DNA from: Bacillus sp. FJAT-27264
Lineage (GTDB): Bacteria > Bacillota > Bacilli > Paenibacillales > Paenibacillaceae
DNA length: 64,000 nucleotides
NCBI RefSeq assembly: GCF_001682855.1
Contig: NZ_MAQW01000023.1
Span: 514,338-578,337, forward strand
Direction of reading: 5' to 3'
Below, in pieces: positions 46,969-55,971 of this stretch. The notes under the pieces were generated by a model. It ran no database searches and had not been told where the DNA came from. It saw only the letters and a list, made by a program, of their open reading frames with translations. Numbering within the stretch: the first letter of the stretch is position 1; each line of letters begins with the position of its first letter. The position numbers were made by a program, and so were the translations under genes.

Positions 46969-48393
46969 ATGTCGGTTGAAAAAGTGTTGCAAACAATCAA
47001 AGAGAACAACATTGAGTGGGTGGATTTCCGGTTTGTAGATTTGGGTGGACGTGCGCATCATATTTCGTTGCCCGCTTCTGAAGTAGAAGAAGAAACTTTT
47101 GTGAATGGTGTAGCTTTTGACGGTTCATCCATTGCCGGTTTCCGCGGTATTGAAGAATCCGATATGGTTATGATGCCAGACACGGAAGCAACATATATTG
47201 ATCCATTTACTGCACACCCGACGCTCAACATCATGTGCGACATTTTTACTCCTGATGGCGAACGTTATGAGCGTGACCCGCGTGGTATCGCAGTTAAGGC
47301 AGAAGAGTTCTTGCAAAAGAGCGGTGTAGGTACTGCGGCATTCTTCGCTCCAGAGTCTGAATTCTTTATCTTCGACGATGTGCGTTACGAGAGCGGCATG
47401 AACAGTTCTTCCTTCTTCGTAGATTCCGAAGAGGCAGCTTGGAACACTAACCGCAAGGAAGAAGGCGGCAACCTTGGTTTCAAGGTTGGAGTCAAAGGCG
47501 GTTATGTACCGGTAGCACCAGTAGATACCCAACAGGATATCCGCAGTGAAATGTGCCGTCTGCTTGCTGAAGTCGGTTTGCGCATTGAACGCCATCACCA
47601 CGAAGTGGCAACTGCAGGTCAAGCGGAGATCAACTTCCGTTTTGACACCTTGAAGAAAACAGCTGACAATCTCATGACTTATAAATACGTCGTTCACAAT
47701 ACAGCTCGTCAATACGGCAAAGTAGCAACCTTCATGCCAAAACCGTTGTTCGGTGATAACGGAAGCGGTATGCACGTACACCAATCCATCTTTGACGGCG
47801 ATTCTCCTTTGTTCTATGAAAAAGGCGGATATGCTAACCTGAGCGAAATGGCTCTGAACTACATCGGAGGTATTCTGTACCATGCTCCGGCGCTGATCGC
47901 TTTGACCAACCCAAGCACCAACTCGTTCAAACGTCTGGTTCCTGGCTATGAAGCTCCGGTTAACCTGGTATTCTCCAAAGGTAACCGTTCCGCTGCAGTG
48001 CGTATCCCGGTAGCTGCTGTGACACCTAAGGGCTGTCGCATCGAGTTCCGTACACCGGATTCCACAGCCAACCCTTACCTGGCCTTCTCCGCAATGCTGA
48101 TGGCAGGTCTGGACGGAATCAAGAAGAAGATCAACCCGCAAGAATTGGGTTATGGTCCACTTGACAAGAACATCTATGAGCTGGAAGATGCAGACAAAGA
48201 GAAGATCCGCAGTGTTCCAGGCAGCCTGGGCGAAGCGCTTGATGCTTTGGAAGCAGATTACGAATTCCTTACTGAAGGTGGCGTATTCTCCAAAGACTTC
48301 ATCGACAACTACATCTCTCTGAAGCGTTCGGAAGCTCAAGCGGTGGCCATTCGTGTTCATCCGCACGAGTACTCCCTGTACTTCGATTGCTAA
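46969..48393 (+). CDS. glnA: Glutamine synthetase, E. coli-like type I-beta
   Basis: 474 residues, ATG 46969 after GGGAGG. GS family: N-terminal VDFRFVDLGGRAHHIS, catalytic FAPESEFFIFDD, HHHEVATAGQAEI, FGDNGSGMHVHQS, NRSAAVRIP, and FRTPDSTANPYL. The ~25-residue internal segment (residues ~145-170, AAWNTNRKEEGGN) and close likeness to E. coli GlnA put it in class I-beta, unlike the 440-residue I-alpha enzyme of the glnRA operon. Tyr403 in DKNIYELE corresponds to the adenylylated Tyr of enteric enzymes. Paenibacilli often carry such a second gene (glnA1). No glnR adjoins it. Confidence 0.93.
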   Translation: MSVEKVLQTIKENNIEWVDFRFVDLGGRAHHISLPASEVEEETFVNGVAFDGSSIAGFRGIEESDMVMMPDTEATYIDPFTAHPTLNIMCDIFTPDGERYERDPRGIAVKAEEFLQKSGVGTAAFFAPESEFFIFDDVRYESGMNSSSFFVDSEEAAWNTNRKEEGGNLGFKVGVKGGYVPVAPVDTQQDIRSEMCRLLAEVGLRIERHHHEVATAGQAEINFRFDTLKKTADNLMTYKYVVHNTARQYGKVATFMPKPLFGDNGSGMHVHQSIFDGDSPLFYEKGGYANLSEMALNYIGGILYHAPALIALTNPSTNSFKRLVPGYEAPVNLVFSKGNRSAAVRIPVAAVTPKGCRIEFRTPDSTANPYLAFSAMLMAGLDGIKKKINPQELGYGPLDKNIYELEDADKEKIRSVPGSLGEALDALEADYEFLTEGGVFSKDFIDNYISLKRSEAQAVAIRVHPHEYSLYFDC

Positions 48394-48421
48394 TCTGTTG
48401 TTAATCTAATAAAAGCTGTAA

Positions 48422-48465
48422 CCTTTAAAGCCCCTGGGACCTTCCCGGGGGCTTTAAAGGTTTTT
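48422..48465 (+). terminator. Intrinsic terminator after glnA
   Basis: CCTTTAAAGCCCC (48422-48434) pairs with GGGGCTTTAAAGG (48448-48460); TTTTT follows. Confidence 0.93.
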
Positions 48466-48548
48466 CTACCCTGCAATATGCTGGAGCGCGCTCAGCACCC
48501 CCTGTGGCTTTACAGCGGTGCAGTGGTAGTCTTTAGTCGTGATTACCC

Positions 48549-49577
48549 CTATGACGGCTCAGAGGCGCCGCAGGACTCTCTAACGATAAGTTCAGGCTCA
48601 ACAATGAAGGAGCTGGTGCTCGACTGATTGTTTATTAGGTCATAAAGCATCAGTGCGGCGAGCCGACCGAGTTTATTTTTATTTTGCCGGATGGTGCTTA
48701 GAGATGGTGTGGTGTACTTGCAAGCCTCGATGTCATCGCAGCCGATAATGGCGACCGTTTCAGGCACTGAAATGTTAGCTTCTTTGAGTGCGCGCATGGC
48801 GCCGATGGCAATCTGATCGGAAGCCGCAAAGATAGCCCGGGGCAGGCTGCCGGTAGCGATCATGCGCGTCATAGCTTCATACCCGCTGGATTCAAAGAAG
48901 TTGTCCCCGTTAAAAAACCAGTTCTCATTGACTGACATTCCCAGATCCTCAATAGCTTTGCGGTAGCCGCTCTCACGCATATTTGATATTTCTGACTCCT
49001 GCGTGCTGCCCAGATAACCTAGATCACGATAGCCTAGCAAATAGAAATGCTCTACCGCTTTGGCGGACAACTTGAAATTATCGGACATGATGTAGCCGGA
49101 GCTAGAACCGGACAGCTTCATATCGACACCGATACAAGGGATCGAACTCTGATCCAGATTGCTGATGGACGTCTCCAGCTCTTGCCCGGAGAGGAGTACA
49201 CATCCATCGACGTTGTAATGCCAGCAGCGGGCGAGGTAATCGTTAACGCCTCCGTTTTGAAACTTTTCATTAGAGAAAAAGATAAGATCATAGCCGAGCA
49301 GACCCATTTGCTTCTTAAAGGCGTTTAGAACCTCGATGAAGAATGGATGGGTCAAATCGATATTCAGCATCCCGGCAAAAATAACACCGATCAAATGCGA
49401 GGATTTGCTTGATGGTGTTTTGGATGAAATGGGGGGAGTGTAGCCGGTTTCCTTGATAATCTGCAGCACCTTATTGCGTGTACTGGCAGAGATGTCACTG
49501 TAGTTATTAATGATCTTGGAGACCGTTGAAACTGAAACGCCTGCAATTTTGGCTATATCCTTAATGTTATAGGTCAA
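48549..49577 (-). CDS. LacI family sugar-responsive repressor
   Basis: 342 residues, minus-strand ATG at 49577 with AAGGAGG upstream. N-terminal helix-turn-helix and hinge (IKDIAKIAGVSVSTVSKIINN, ISASTRNKVLQIIKETGY), then a periplasmic-binding-like effector domain (~60-340: LIGVIFAGMLNIDLTHPFFIE, DGCVLLSGQELE, PRAIFAASDQIAIGAMRALKE). Divergent from an ABC transporter and GH94 operon, with CGAAA-N4/5-TTTCG sites between them, so it very likely controls that operon. The effector is probably a sugar or its phosphate. Confidence 0.9.
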   Translation of the reverse strand: MTYNIKDIAKIAGVSVSTVSKIINNYSDISASTRNKVLQIIKETGYTPPISSKTPSSKSSHLIGVIFAGMLNIDLTHPFFIEVLNAFKKQMGLLGYDLIFFSNEKFQNGGVNDYLARCWHYNVDGCVLLSGQELETSISNLDQSSIPCIGVDMKLSGSSSGYIMSDNFKLSAKAVEHFYLLGYRDLGYLGSTQESEISNMRESGYRKAIEDLGMSVNENWFFNGDNFFESSGYEAMTRMIATGSLPRAIFAASDQIAIGAMRALKEANISVPETVAIIGCDDIEACKYTTPSLSTIRQNKNKLGRLAALMLYDLINNQSSTSSFIVEPELIVRESCGASEPS

Positions 49578-49666
49578 TTAAAGGGCCTCCTTATCTTAAA
49601 TAACATTGTAATAGTCGAAAATCCAACATGTTTCTTCATTGTTTTAATAGATTAAATACGTATTTA

Positions 49667-49906
49667 CGAAAATGGTTTCGGATTTATTTTATATTTTGAA
49701 TAGAAAGTAGTCAATGTTTGAAAAACAGTTGGAGGACGAAAATAGGGGGAATCCGCTTTATATAAGGGTTTTTTAAACAAAAACGTGGGATTTAAAAAGT
49801 TCTTTACAAAAATAGACAACGGTGTAATAATGAAAACGACGAAACCGCTTTCTGAATTATGTTTCTCTTTTTTGATTGTTTAGAAGATTTTCGAAAATGT
49901 GTTTCG
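49667..49906. promoter_or_regulatory. Three LacI/CcpA-type operator candidates
   Basis: In the 365-bp divergent gap: CGAAAATGGTTTCG (49667-49680), CGAAACCGCTTTCT (49840-49853, also cre-like) and CGAAAATGTGTTTCG (49892-49906). All have CGAAA/TTTCG arms. The third has a 5-bp rather than 4-bp centre. A possible -35 TTTACA (49803-49808) and -10 near 49825 precede the second. Nothing else is seen in the gap. Confidence 0.55.
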
Positions 49907-49942
49907 TTAATGTTCGAACAATTTACTCTGGGGGGTAACAAA

Positions 49943-51328
49943 ATGGTAAAGAAGCTTTCTGCGATCTTGCTAAGCTCTGTTCTGCTGCTGGCGTTGACAG
50001 CATGCGGAGGAGGGAACAACGGCAATGGTGCAAGTGGGGGAGCTACAAACGGTTCATCGGATGGGGCGACGGAAAAACCTGCATCCGGTGAAAAGAAGGT
50101 TGTTAAGATCCTGCATTGGAAGCAAGAGAACATTAACAAAGCGATTCAAGAAATCAACAAGAAATTCGAGGAGAAATACCCTGAATACAAGGTGGAGTAC
50201 ACCACTACCGGGCCAGATGACGAGTTCAAACAGGCGCAAAGAGCAAGAATTACTGCCGGTGATGTAGACGTCCTTGCCGATTTGTCCGGGATGAGACTGT
50301 CACCTAAGGATTGGACACCGGGAGCGAAAGTGCCCGATTGGCAGCAGTGGATCGATTCTGGTCTAATTGCGGATCTGTCTGATCAAGCTTTCGTGAAAAA
50401 CTACAATGCCAATGATATTGCCAAGGCCGGTACTTATAACGGAAAAGTATACGCCGTGCCAACCGGTAAAGTAGCGATGTCGGGATTCTTCTATAATAAA
50501 GAAATCTTCGAGCAAAACGGACTTTCTGTTCCAACGACCTGGACGGAGTTCATCAAAGTGCTGGATACCTTGAAGGATAAGAATATTACGCCAATCGTAG
50601 TAGCTGGTAAAGACGTGTGGCCATTGAAATTACCAGTCTTCGGTCTGCAAGCGAAAATCCTTGGCGGCGGCGACCAGAACAAATGGATCGAGGGCGTATG
50701 GAAGGGCGATGCGGCTTACAATGATGCAGAGGCTGTAGAGGTTCTGGACAAAATGAAGACGCTTCAGGATAAATACATCATTGATGGATTTATGGGTATC
50801 GACTATGCAACCGCACCATCCTTCTTTGCTACTGGTAAAGTAGCGCTGATTGCTGACGGAACCTGGGATGCGCCAACTATTGCAACGGCTAATCCGGATC
50901 TGAAGTTTGGGTACTTCCCGATCCCTGCTACTGAAGATGCAGCGAAGAACAATTCGCTTGTTGGTAAATACGATGTAACCTGGTATGCCGCAGAGAAAGG
51001 TCCGAACAAAGAGGGTGCGCTGAAATGGCTGGAGTTCTTCTCTGAACCGGATAACTACACAGCGTATGTGAAGGCAGCTGGCTTCCTGCCAACACAAGAT
51101 AATGTTCAAACGGATAGCGAGTTCATCGATAAAGAACTTTCACCATATCTTGGCGGAGACTTTGAACTGGCTTACGAAATTCTGATGATCAACCGTGTGA
51201 ATGTCGGCGAGCACCTTGCTGCTGAAGGCGTACACACAGAGTACCTGGCTCCAGGCGGCGAATTCAAGACGGCCAAAGAGCTGGCTGATGTGCAACAGAA
51301 AGAATGGGAAGCGGCTGCACCTAAATAA
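49943..51328 (+). CDS. ABC transporter sugar-binding lipoprotein
   Basis: ATG 49943 follows GGGGGG; 461 residues. Lipoprotein signal with lipobox LTAC (Cys near 20), then a Gly/Asn/Ser-rich linker. The rest is a family 1 extracellular solute-binding fold (VKILHWKQENINKAI, YAVPTGKVAMSGFFYNKEIFEQNGLSVPTTWTEF, GKVALIADGTWDAPTI). It delivers an oligosaccharide or monosaccharide to the two permeases that follow. No ATPase gene is in the cluster; a shared MsmX/MsiK-type ATPase elsewhere is likely. Ligand unknown, but the GH94 neighbour points to a beta-glucan disaccharide. Confidence 0.92.
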   Translation: MVKKLSAILLSSVLLLALTACGGGNNGNGASGGATNGSSDGATEKPASGEKKVVKILHWKQENINKAIQEINKKFEEKYPEYKVEYTTTGPDDEFKQAQRARITAGDVDVLADLSGMRLSPKDWTPGAKVPDWQQWIDSGLIADLSDQAFVKNYNANDIAKAGTYNGKVYAVPTGKVAMSGFFYNKEIFEQNGLSVPTTWTEFIKVLDTLKDKNITPIVVAGKDVWPLKLPVFGLQAKILGGGDQNKWIEGVWKGDAAYNDAEAVEVLDKMKTLQDKYIIDGFMGIDYATAPSFFATGKVALIADGTWDAPTIATANPDLKFGYFPIPATEDAAKNNSLVGKYDVTWYAAEKGPNKEGALKWLEFFSEPDNYTAYVKAAGFLPTQDNVQTDSEFIDKELSPYLGGDFELAYEILMINRVNVGEHLAAEGVHTEYLAPGGEFKTAKELADVQQKEWEAAAPK

Positions 51329-51430
51329 GCTGTTTAAGTAGCAAGAATTAAACATACTGTGCAGTTTCGGGGTCTGTCCTGTGCAGGCCCCGATCCTTTA
51401 TTTTGAATCAGGATTAGGTGGGTGAGAGCA

Positions 51431-52324
51431 ATGTATCCCTTCGGTAAAGGTTTAAAGCGCTATGTTCCCTTTCTGTTTTTGCTGGTGCCATTGGCGCTAT
51501 ATATTATTTTCTACTTCGGGCCTTCAATGATGACGGTTATTTATTCATTTACCGACATAAAGAATGTGCCAGGTAGCGAATTGAAGTTTGTCGGTCTGCA
51601 AAATTACTATGATGTATTTTTCTCCGGTAATTCAGGGGAACGTGTGGACTCTATTATACGGACGCTTTATTTCATGGTGATTGTAACGATTGTGCAGAAC
51701 GGCCTGGCGCTATTGGTGGCCGTGATCATTAATCAGAAGCTAAAGGGCGATTATTTCTACCGTGCGGTATTTTTTCTACCGGTAGTTCTTGGTGTCGCGG
51801 TGGTGGCACTGGTATGGAGTATGATGTTCGATCCGCTCAGCGGTCCTGTGAACTATCTGTACAATGCGTTATTCGGATATAAAGATATGTTCTTTGGAAG
51901 CTTCACCCATGCATTTGGCTATATTATATTTGTACAAATTTGGATGTACATGGGCTATTCCATGCTTATCTTTCTGGCCGGATTGCAATCCGTACCGAAG
52001 GATTTGTACGAGGCGGGATATATCGACGGTACAAGTAAATGGCAATCCTTTAAAAACATTACGTTTCCGTTGATCGCCCCTTCCTTTACGGTCAATATGC
52101 TCCTTTCGATCATCGGTGCCATGTCCACCTTTGATATTATTCTGGCTACAACAGACGGACGCTTCAATACCAGAACTATGGCTTATGATGTCTACAAAGA
52201 AACCTTCCGGGGCAGTCTGGAGATGGGGTTACCTTCGGCGCTTTCTGTCGTACAGTTCCTGATCATTCTTGTCTTTGTAGTGATCGCTGTGAAACAAATG
52301 CGTAAGAGAGAGGTGGAATACTAG
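51431..52324 (+). CDS. ABC sugar permease, MalF type
   Basis: ATG 51431 follows AGGTGGGTGA; the GTG at 51422 is inside that site. 297 residues with six membrane segments and the EAA loop EAGYIDGTSKWQSFKNITFPLI near residue 200, which docks the ATPase. It pairs with the next permease, whose ATG starts 1 bp after this stop. Together they form the channel for the sugar bound by the upstream lipoprotein. Confidence 0.92.
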   Translation: MYPFGKGLKRYVPFLFLLVPLALYIIFYFGPSMMTVIYSFTDIKNVPGSELKFVGLQNYYDVFFSGNSGERVDSIIRTLYFMVIVTIVQNGLALLVAVIINQKLKGDYFYRAVFFLPVVLGVAVVALVWSMMFDPLSGPVNYLYNALFGYKDMFFGSFTHAFGYIIFVQIWMYMGYSMLIFLAGLQSVPKDLYEAGYIDGTSKWQSFKNITFPLIAPSFTVNMLLSIIGAMSTFDIILATTDGRFNTRTMAYDVYKETFRGSLEMGLPSALSVVQFLIILVFVVIAVKQMRKREVEY

Positions 52325-53161
52325 ATGAAAGACTCTAAGTCCACCAAAATTCTTTCTTACATCGTTGTGGCGATACTTCTCGTGCTGTACATCATACCGC
52401 TACTTTTCGTATTTAACGTCTCGTTCAAGTCCTTCACGGATTACCTGCTAGACCCTATGGGGATTGTATCCAATATTCAATGGAGCAATTACAAGGATGC
52501 CTGGGTGCAGGGGAATTTCTCCAACTATTTCCTCAACAGCCTGCTGTATACGGGGGTTGCTACGGTGCTGACACTTATTGTGTCACTCTTCGGCGCTTTT
52601 CCGGTGGCACGGGGATATGTGAAGTGGAGCGGCTTTATTTATATGTTCTTCCTGCTTTCGCAGTTTCTGCCTAACCCGATGGTGGCTCAGTTTAAGCTGA
52701 TGCTCGCCATGAAGCAGGACCTCGGATTTGTAGGTTACGATACAAAGCTGGGTTATATCCTGTTAAAAACAAGCGGAACCGGCATTGTCTTCATGATGTT
52801 CACCGGCTATATCAAATCTATAAGCCGTGAACTTGATGAAGCAGCAGGGATGGACGGCTGTGGCTATAACCGTTATCTGTTCCAGATTATTATGCCATTG
52901 ATGAAACCAGTGATTGCCACCGGCGTCATTTTGACAGCCATCGGCATCTGGAATGACTTTGTGGGCCCGGTTATGTATTTGCCAAGCCCAAGCAATTATC
53001 CGATTACCTTCGGATTGAAGGAGTTCCGTGGTCAATACGGCAACAACTGGCCGATGCTGGCCTGTGGCATTATGATCGTATCTACTCCGCTGATCATTCT
53101 GTACACCTTCATTCAGAAATACATTGTCGATGGTGCGTTGGCAGGTGCGGTTAAAGCGTAA
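52325..53161 (+). CDS. ABC sugar permease, MalG type
   Basis: 278 residues, ATG 52325 right after the previous stop. Six membrane segments and the EAA motif ELDEAAGMDGCGYNRYLF near residue 175, in the MalG-like carbohydrate permease group. It completes the membrane part of the importer. The C-terminus ends VDGALAGAVKA, the usual tail. Followed by the GH94 gene 30 bp later. Confidence 0.92.
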   Translation: MKDSKSTKILSYIVVAILLVLYIIPLLFVFNVSFKSFTDYLLDPMGIVSNIQWSNYKDAWVQGNFSNYFLNSLLYTGVATVLTLIVSLFGAFPVARGYVKWSGFIYMFFLLSQFLPNPMVAQFKLMLAMKQDLGFVGYDTKLGYILLKTSGTGIVFMMFTGYIKSISRELDEAAGMDGCGYNRYLFQIIMPLMKPVIATGVILTAIGIWNDFVGPVMYLPSPSNYPITFGLKEFRGQYGNNWPMLACGIMIVSTPLIILYTFIQKYIVDGALAGAVKA

Positions 53162-53191
53162 GCAGCAATACAAATGAGAGGATGGATATTA

Positions 53192-55924
53192 GTGGAGCGC
53201 AATGAAATCAAAGGCTGGAAATTTACAGGAAAGAATGGGGAGTTCAGACTCCCACAGCCGGATCGCAGCAGTTTTTTATATTTTCCGTTGGTAAATGAGG
53301 GTGGCATGATGTCTTCGATCACGCCAAAGCTTCACGGCCAGGCTACTTCAGGGCATAATACGTTTCTGACACCTCCATTGTCGGTAGAGGATTTGCATAA
53401 TTCGCGTGCTTCCCGTAACTTCTGGGTGTATGTAGAAGGCAAAGGGGCTTGGTCGGCAGCGGGAAACTCTGCCAAACAAAACGCTGATTTCTATCAGGAC
53501 AACGCTGACGAGTCTGAACTGGAGGCTGGTCTGCTCTGGCACCGGGTGACCCGCAGTAATAAAGAACTCGGCGTTTCTGCTGAGATTACCAGCTTTGTGC
53601 CATGTGGAGAAGACAAGGTAGAATTGACGAAGGTTGTTCTGACGAATACAGGAGCAGAGAAAATCACACTGACATCAACAGCGGCTATTCCTTTGTATGC
53701 CCGGTCCGCAGATGACTTGCGCGATCACCGTCATGTGACATCCCTGCTGAACCGGGTCTACACTTCTCCGTTCGGTATTGAAGTTCAACCGGCACTCTCA
53801 TTCGATGAACGCGGCCACCGCGTGAATCACACCTCGTACGGGGTGTTCGGAGCGGAAGAGAACGGCAGTGGTCCGGTCGGCTTCTTCCCTGTGCAGGAAG
53901 AGTTCATCGGCGAAGGCGGAAGCCTGGACTGGCCGGAGGCCGTAGTGCTGAACAGTAAGCCAGCCATCTACTCTGAAGCCGAACTGGAAGGTTATGAGGC
54001 GCTGGGCGGGCTCCGGTTTGCCGAGACGGTACTGAATCCAGGTGAAAGCCACTCTTACATTATTGTGCTGGCGATTGAAGGCGAGCGGATCGATGTTCCT
54101 GTGCTTATGCAGAAATACGGCACAGCCGCAGCCTTCGATGCCAAGCTGGAAGAGAATAAATCGTTCTGGAATGACAAGGTAAATACCGTAGAATTCCAGA
54201 CTGGTGAACATGATGTTGACCAGTGGATGAAGTGGGTAACCCTTCAACCGGTACTGAGAAGACTTTACGGGAACTCCTTCCTTCCATATCACGATTATGG
54301 CAGAGGGGGACGCGGCTGGCGTGACCTTTGGCAAGACTGCCTTGCCCTGCTTATTATGGAGCCGGAAGAAGTACGCAGCCTCCTTCTAAACAACTATGCC
54401 GGTGTGCGGATTGACGGCAGTAACGCGACCATTATTGGCTCGCAGCCAGGTGAATTTATTGCCGACCGCAACAATATTCCACGGGTCTGGATGGACCACG
54501 GCGCTTGGCCGTTCCTGACTACCATGTTGTATCTGGATCAGAGTGGTGATCTTGATTTCTTGTTGCAGGAGCAAATCTACTTCCGCGATGTCTTCATGAA
54601 CCGTGCTCAGAAACGCGATACTTCATGGGATGCCGAGGCAGACAGCTCGCTAAGAACGACCTCCGGCGAAGTCTATACCGGTACCATTCTGGAGCATATC
54701 CTTTTGCAAAACCTGGTTCCATTCTTCAACGTCGGAGAGCACAACAACATTCTGCTTGAAGGCGCGGATTGGAATGATGGGCTTGATATGGCTGCAGACC
54801 GCGGGGAGAGTGTGACCTTCACATCCTTCTATGCCAGCAACCTGCTTGATATTGCCCGCCTGCTGCGCGACCTGAAGGAGCGCAAGGGTCTGTCGACCGT
54901 TGAACTGGCGGAAGAGATGATGGTGCTGTTTGATTCTCTTGGAGAAGGTGTGGATTATACTTCTGTGTCGGGCAAGCACGAGCAGCTTGAGCGCTACTAT
55001 GCGGCAGCACCAAATAAAGTTAGTGGTGTCCGGGTAGCACTGGATATTGACAAGGTAGCAGCAGACCTGGAGCGCAAGGCTAATTGGCTCTTCGAACATC
55101 TGCGTAGCAATGAATGGGTACAAGCGGAAGATGGTGGCGGCTGGTTCAACGGTTATTACAATAATGACGGTGAACGCGTAGAGGGCGAATTCCCTGGTGG
55201 CGTCCGCATGACGTTGACAGGTCAGGTATTCCCGCTTCTTGGCCATGCTGCTGCACCTGAACAGATTCCGAATATTATTAACGCTGTGGAGAAAAATCTG
55301 CTAGACGATAAAATCGGTTACCGCTTAAATTCCCGTTTTGGCGGGATTCAGCAGAACCTGGGCCGTGCGTTTGGTTTTGCCTTCGGCCATAAAGAGAATG
55401 GTGCGATGTTCAGCCATATGACGATCATGTACGGCAATGCGCTCTACAAACGCGGATATGTTAAGGAAGGGCGGAAAGTGCTGGATTCCTTGTATCAGCT
55501 TAGTGCTGATTTTGCGACCAGCCGGATGTATCCGGGGATTCCAGAGTATATTAATGAGCAAGGTCGTGGCATGTACACGTATTTGACCGGCTCGGCTAGC
55601 TGGCTGCTGCTGACCATGGTGACTGAAGTGTTCGGTGTCAAAGGAAAGCTGGGCGACTTGCTGCTTCAGCCTAAATTGGTGCAAGAGCAATTCGACAATA
55701 ACGGACAGGCAGGAATTAAGACCATCTTCGCAGGTTGTGAGCTGGAGGTCGTCTATACGTCCACTAATCGTTCTGCCTATGGGGAGTATCAGATTCAGGG
55801 AGTTACATTGAATGGCACTCCTGTGGCGCTACAGCACAGTTTAGAAGGAGTTATCATCCCACGTGCAGTACTAGACGCTCTGTCAGCTGACAAACGTCAT
55901 CTACTTGAAGTGGAACTGGCGTAA
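53192..55924 (+). CDS. GH94 beta-glucan disaccharide phosphorylase
   Basis: GTG 53192 is preferred: GAGAGGA lies 9 bp upstream, while ATG 53174 has no ribosome site. 910 residues. N-terminal beta-sandwich ~1-300, (alpha/alpha)6 barrel ~330-800 with DYGRGGRGWRDLWQDC and EGADWNDGLD, where D529 is the likely general acid of GH94 enzymes. GH94 members cleave cellobiose, laminaribiose, chitobiose or cellodextrins with phosphate. About 900 residues and the Paenibacillus transporter context best fit laminaribiose phosphorylase; cellobiose remains possible. Acts in the cytoplasm on the imported sugar, saving ATP. Confidence 0.85.
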   Translation: MERNEIKGWKFTGKNGEFRLPQPDRSSFLYFPLVNEGGMMSSITPKLHGQATSGHNTFLTPPLSVEDLHNSRASRNFWVYVEGKGAWSAAGNSAKQNADFYQDNADESELEAGLLWHRVTRSNKELGVSAEITSFVPCGEDKVELTKVVLTNTGAEKITLTSTAAIPLYARSADDLRDHRHVTSLLNRVYTSPFGIEVQPALSFDERGHRVNHTSYGVFGAEENGSGPVGFFPVQEEFIGEGGSLDWPEAVVLNSKPAIYSEAELEGYEALGGLRFAETVLNPGESHSYIIVLAIEGERIDVPVLMQKYGTAAAFDAKLEENKSFWNDKVNTVEFQTGEHDVDQWMKWVTLQPVLRRLYGNSFLPYHDYGRGGRGWRDLWQDCLALLIMEPEEVRSLLLNNYAGVRIDGSNATIIGSQPGEFIADRNNIPRVWMDHGAWPFLTTMLYLDQSGDLDFLLQEQIYFRDVFMNRAQKRDTSWDAEADSSLRTTSGEVYTGTILEHILLQNLVPFFNVGEHNNILLEGADWNDGLDMAADRGESVTFTSFYASNLLDIARLLRDLKERKGLSTVELAEEMMVLFDSLGEGVDYTSVSGKHEQLERYYAAAPNKVSGVRVALDIDKVAADLERKANWLFEHLRSNEWVQAEDGGGWFNGYYNNDGERVEGEFPGGVRMTLTGQVFPLLGHAAAPEQIPNIINAVEKNLLDDKIGYRLNSRFGGIQQNLGRAFGFAFGHKENGAMFSHMTIMYGNALYKRGYVKEGRKVLDSLYQLSADFATSRMYPGIPEYINEQGRGMYTYLTGSASWLLLTMVTEVFGVKGKLGDLLLQPKLVQEQFDNNGQAGIKTIFAGCELEVVYTSTNRSAYGEYQIQGVTLNGTPVALQHSLEGVIIPRAVLDALSADKRHLLEVELA

Positions 55925-55971
55925 TCGACGGTTTATCTCTACCCTTGCACTGCTGAAAGGATGCAATCTTT

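Noticed and set aside
47125..48366. 413-codon minus-strand open frame inside glnA
   Set aside because: Antisense shadow of a highly conserved gene; composition is Cys/Val-rich and no start signal is present.
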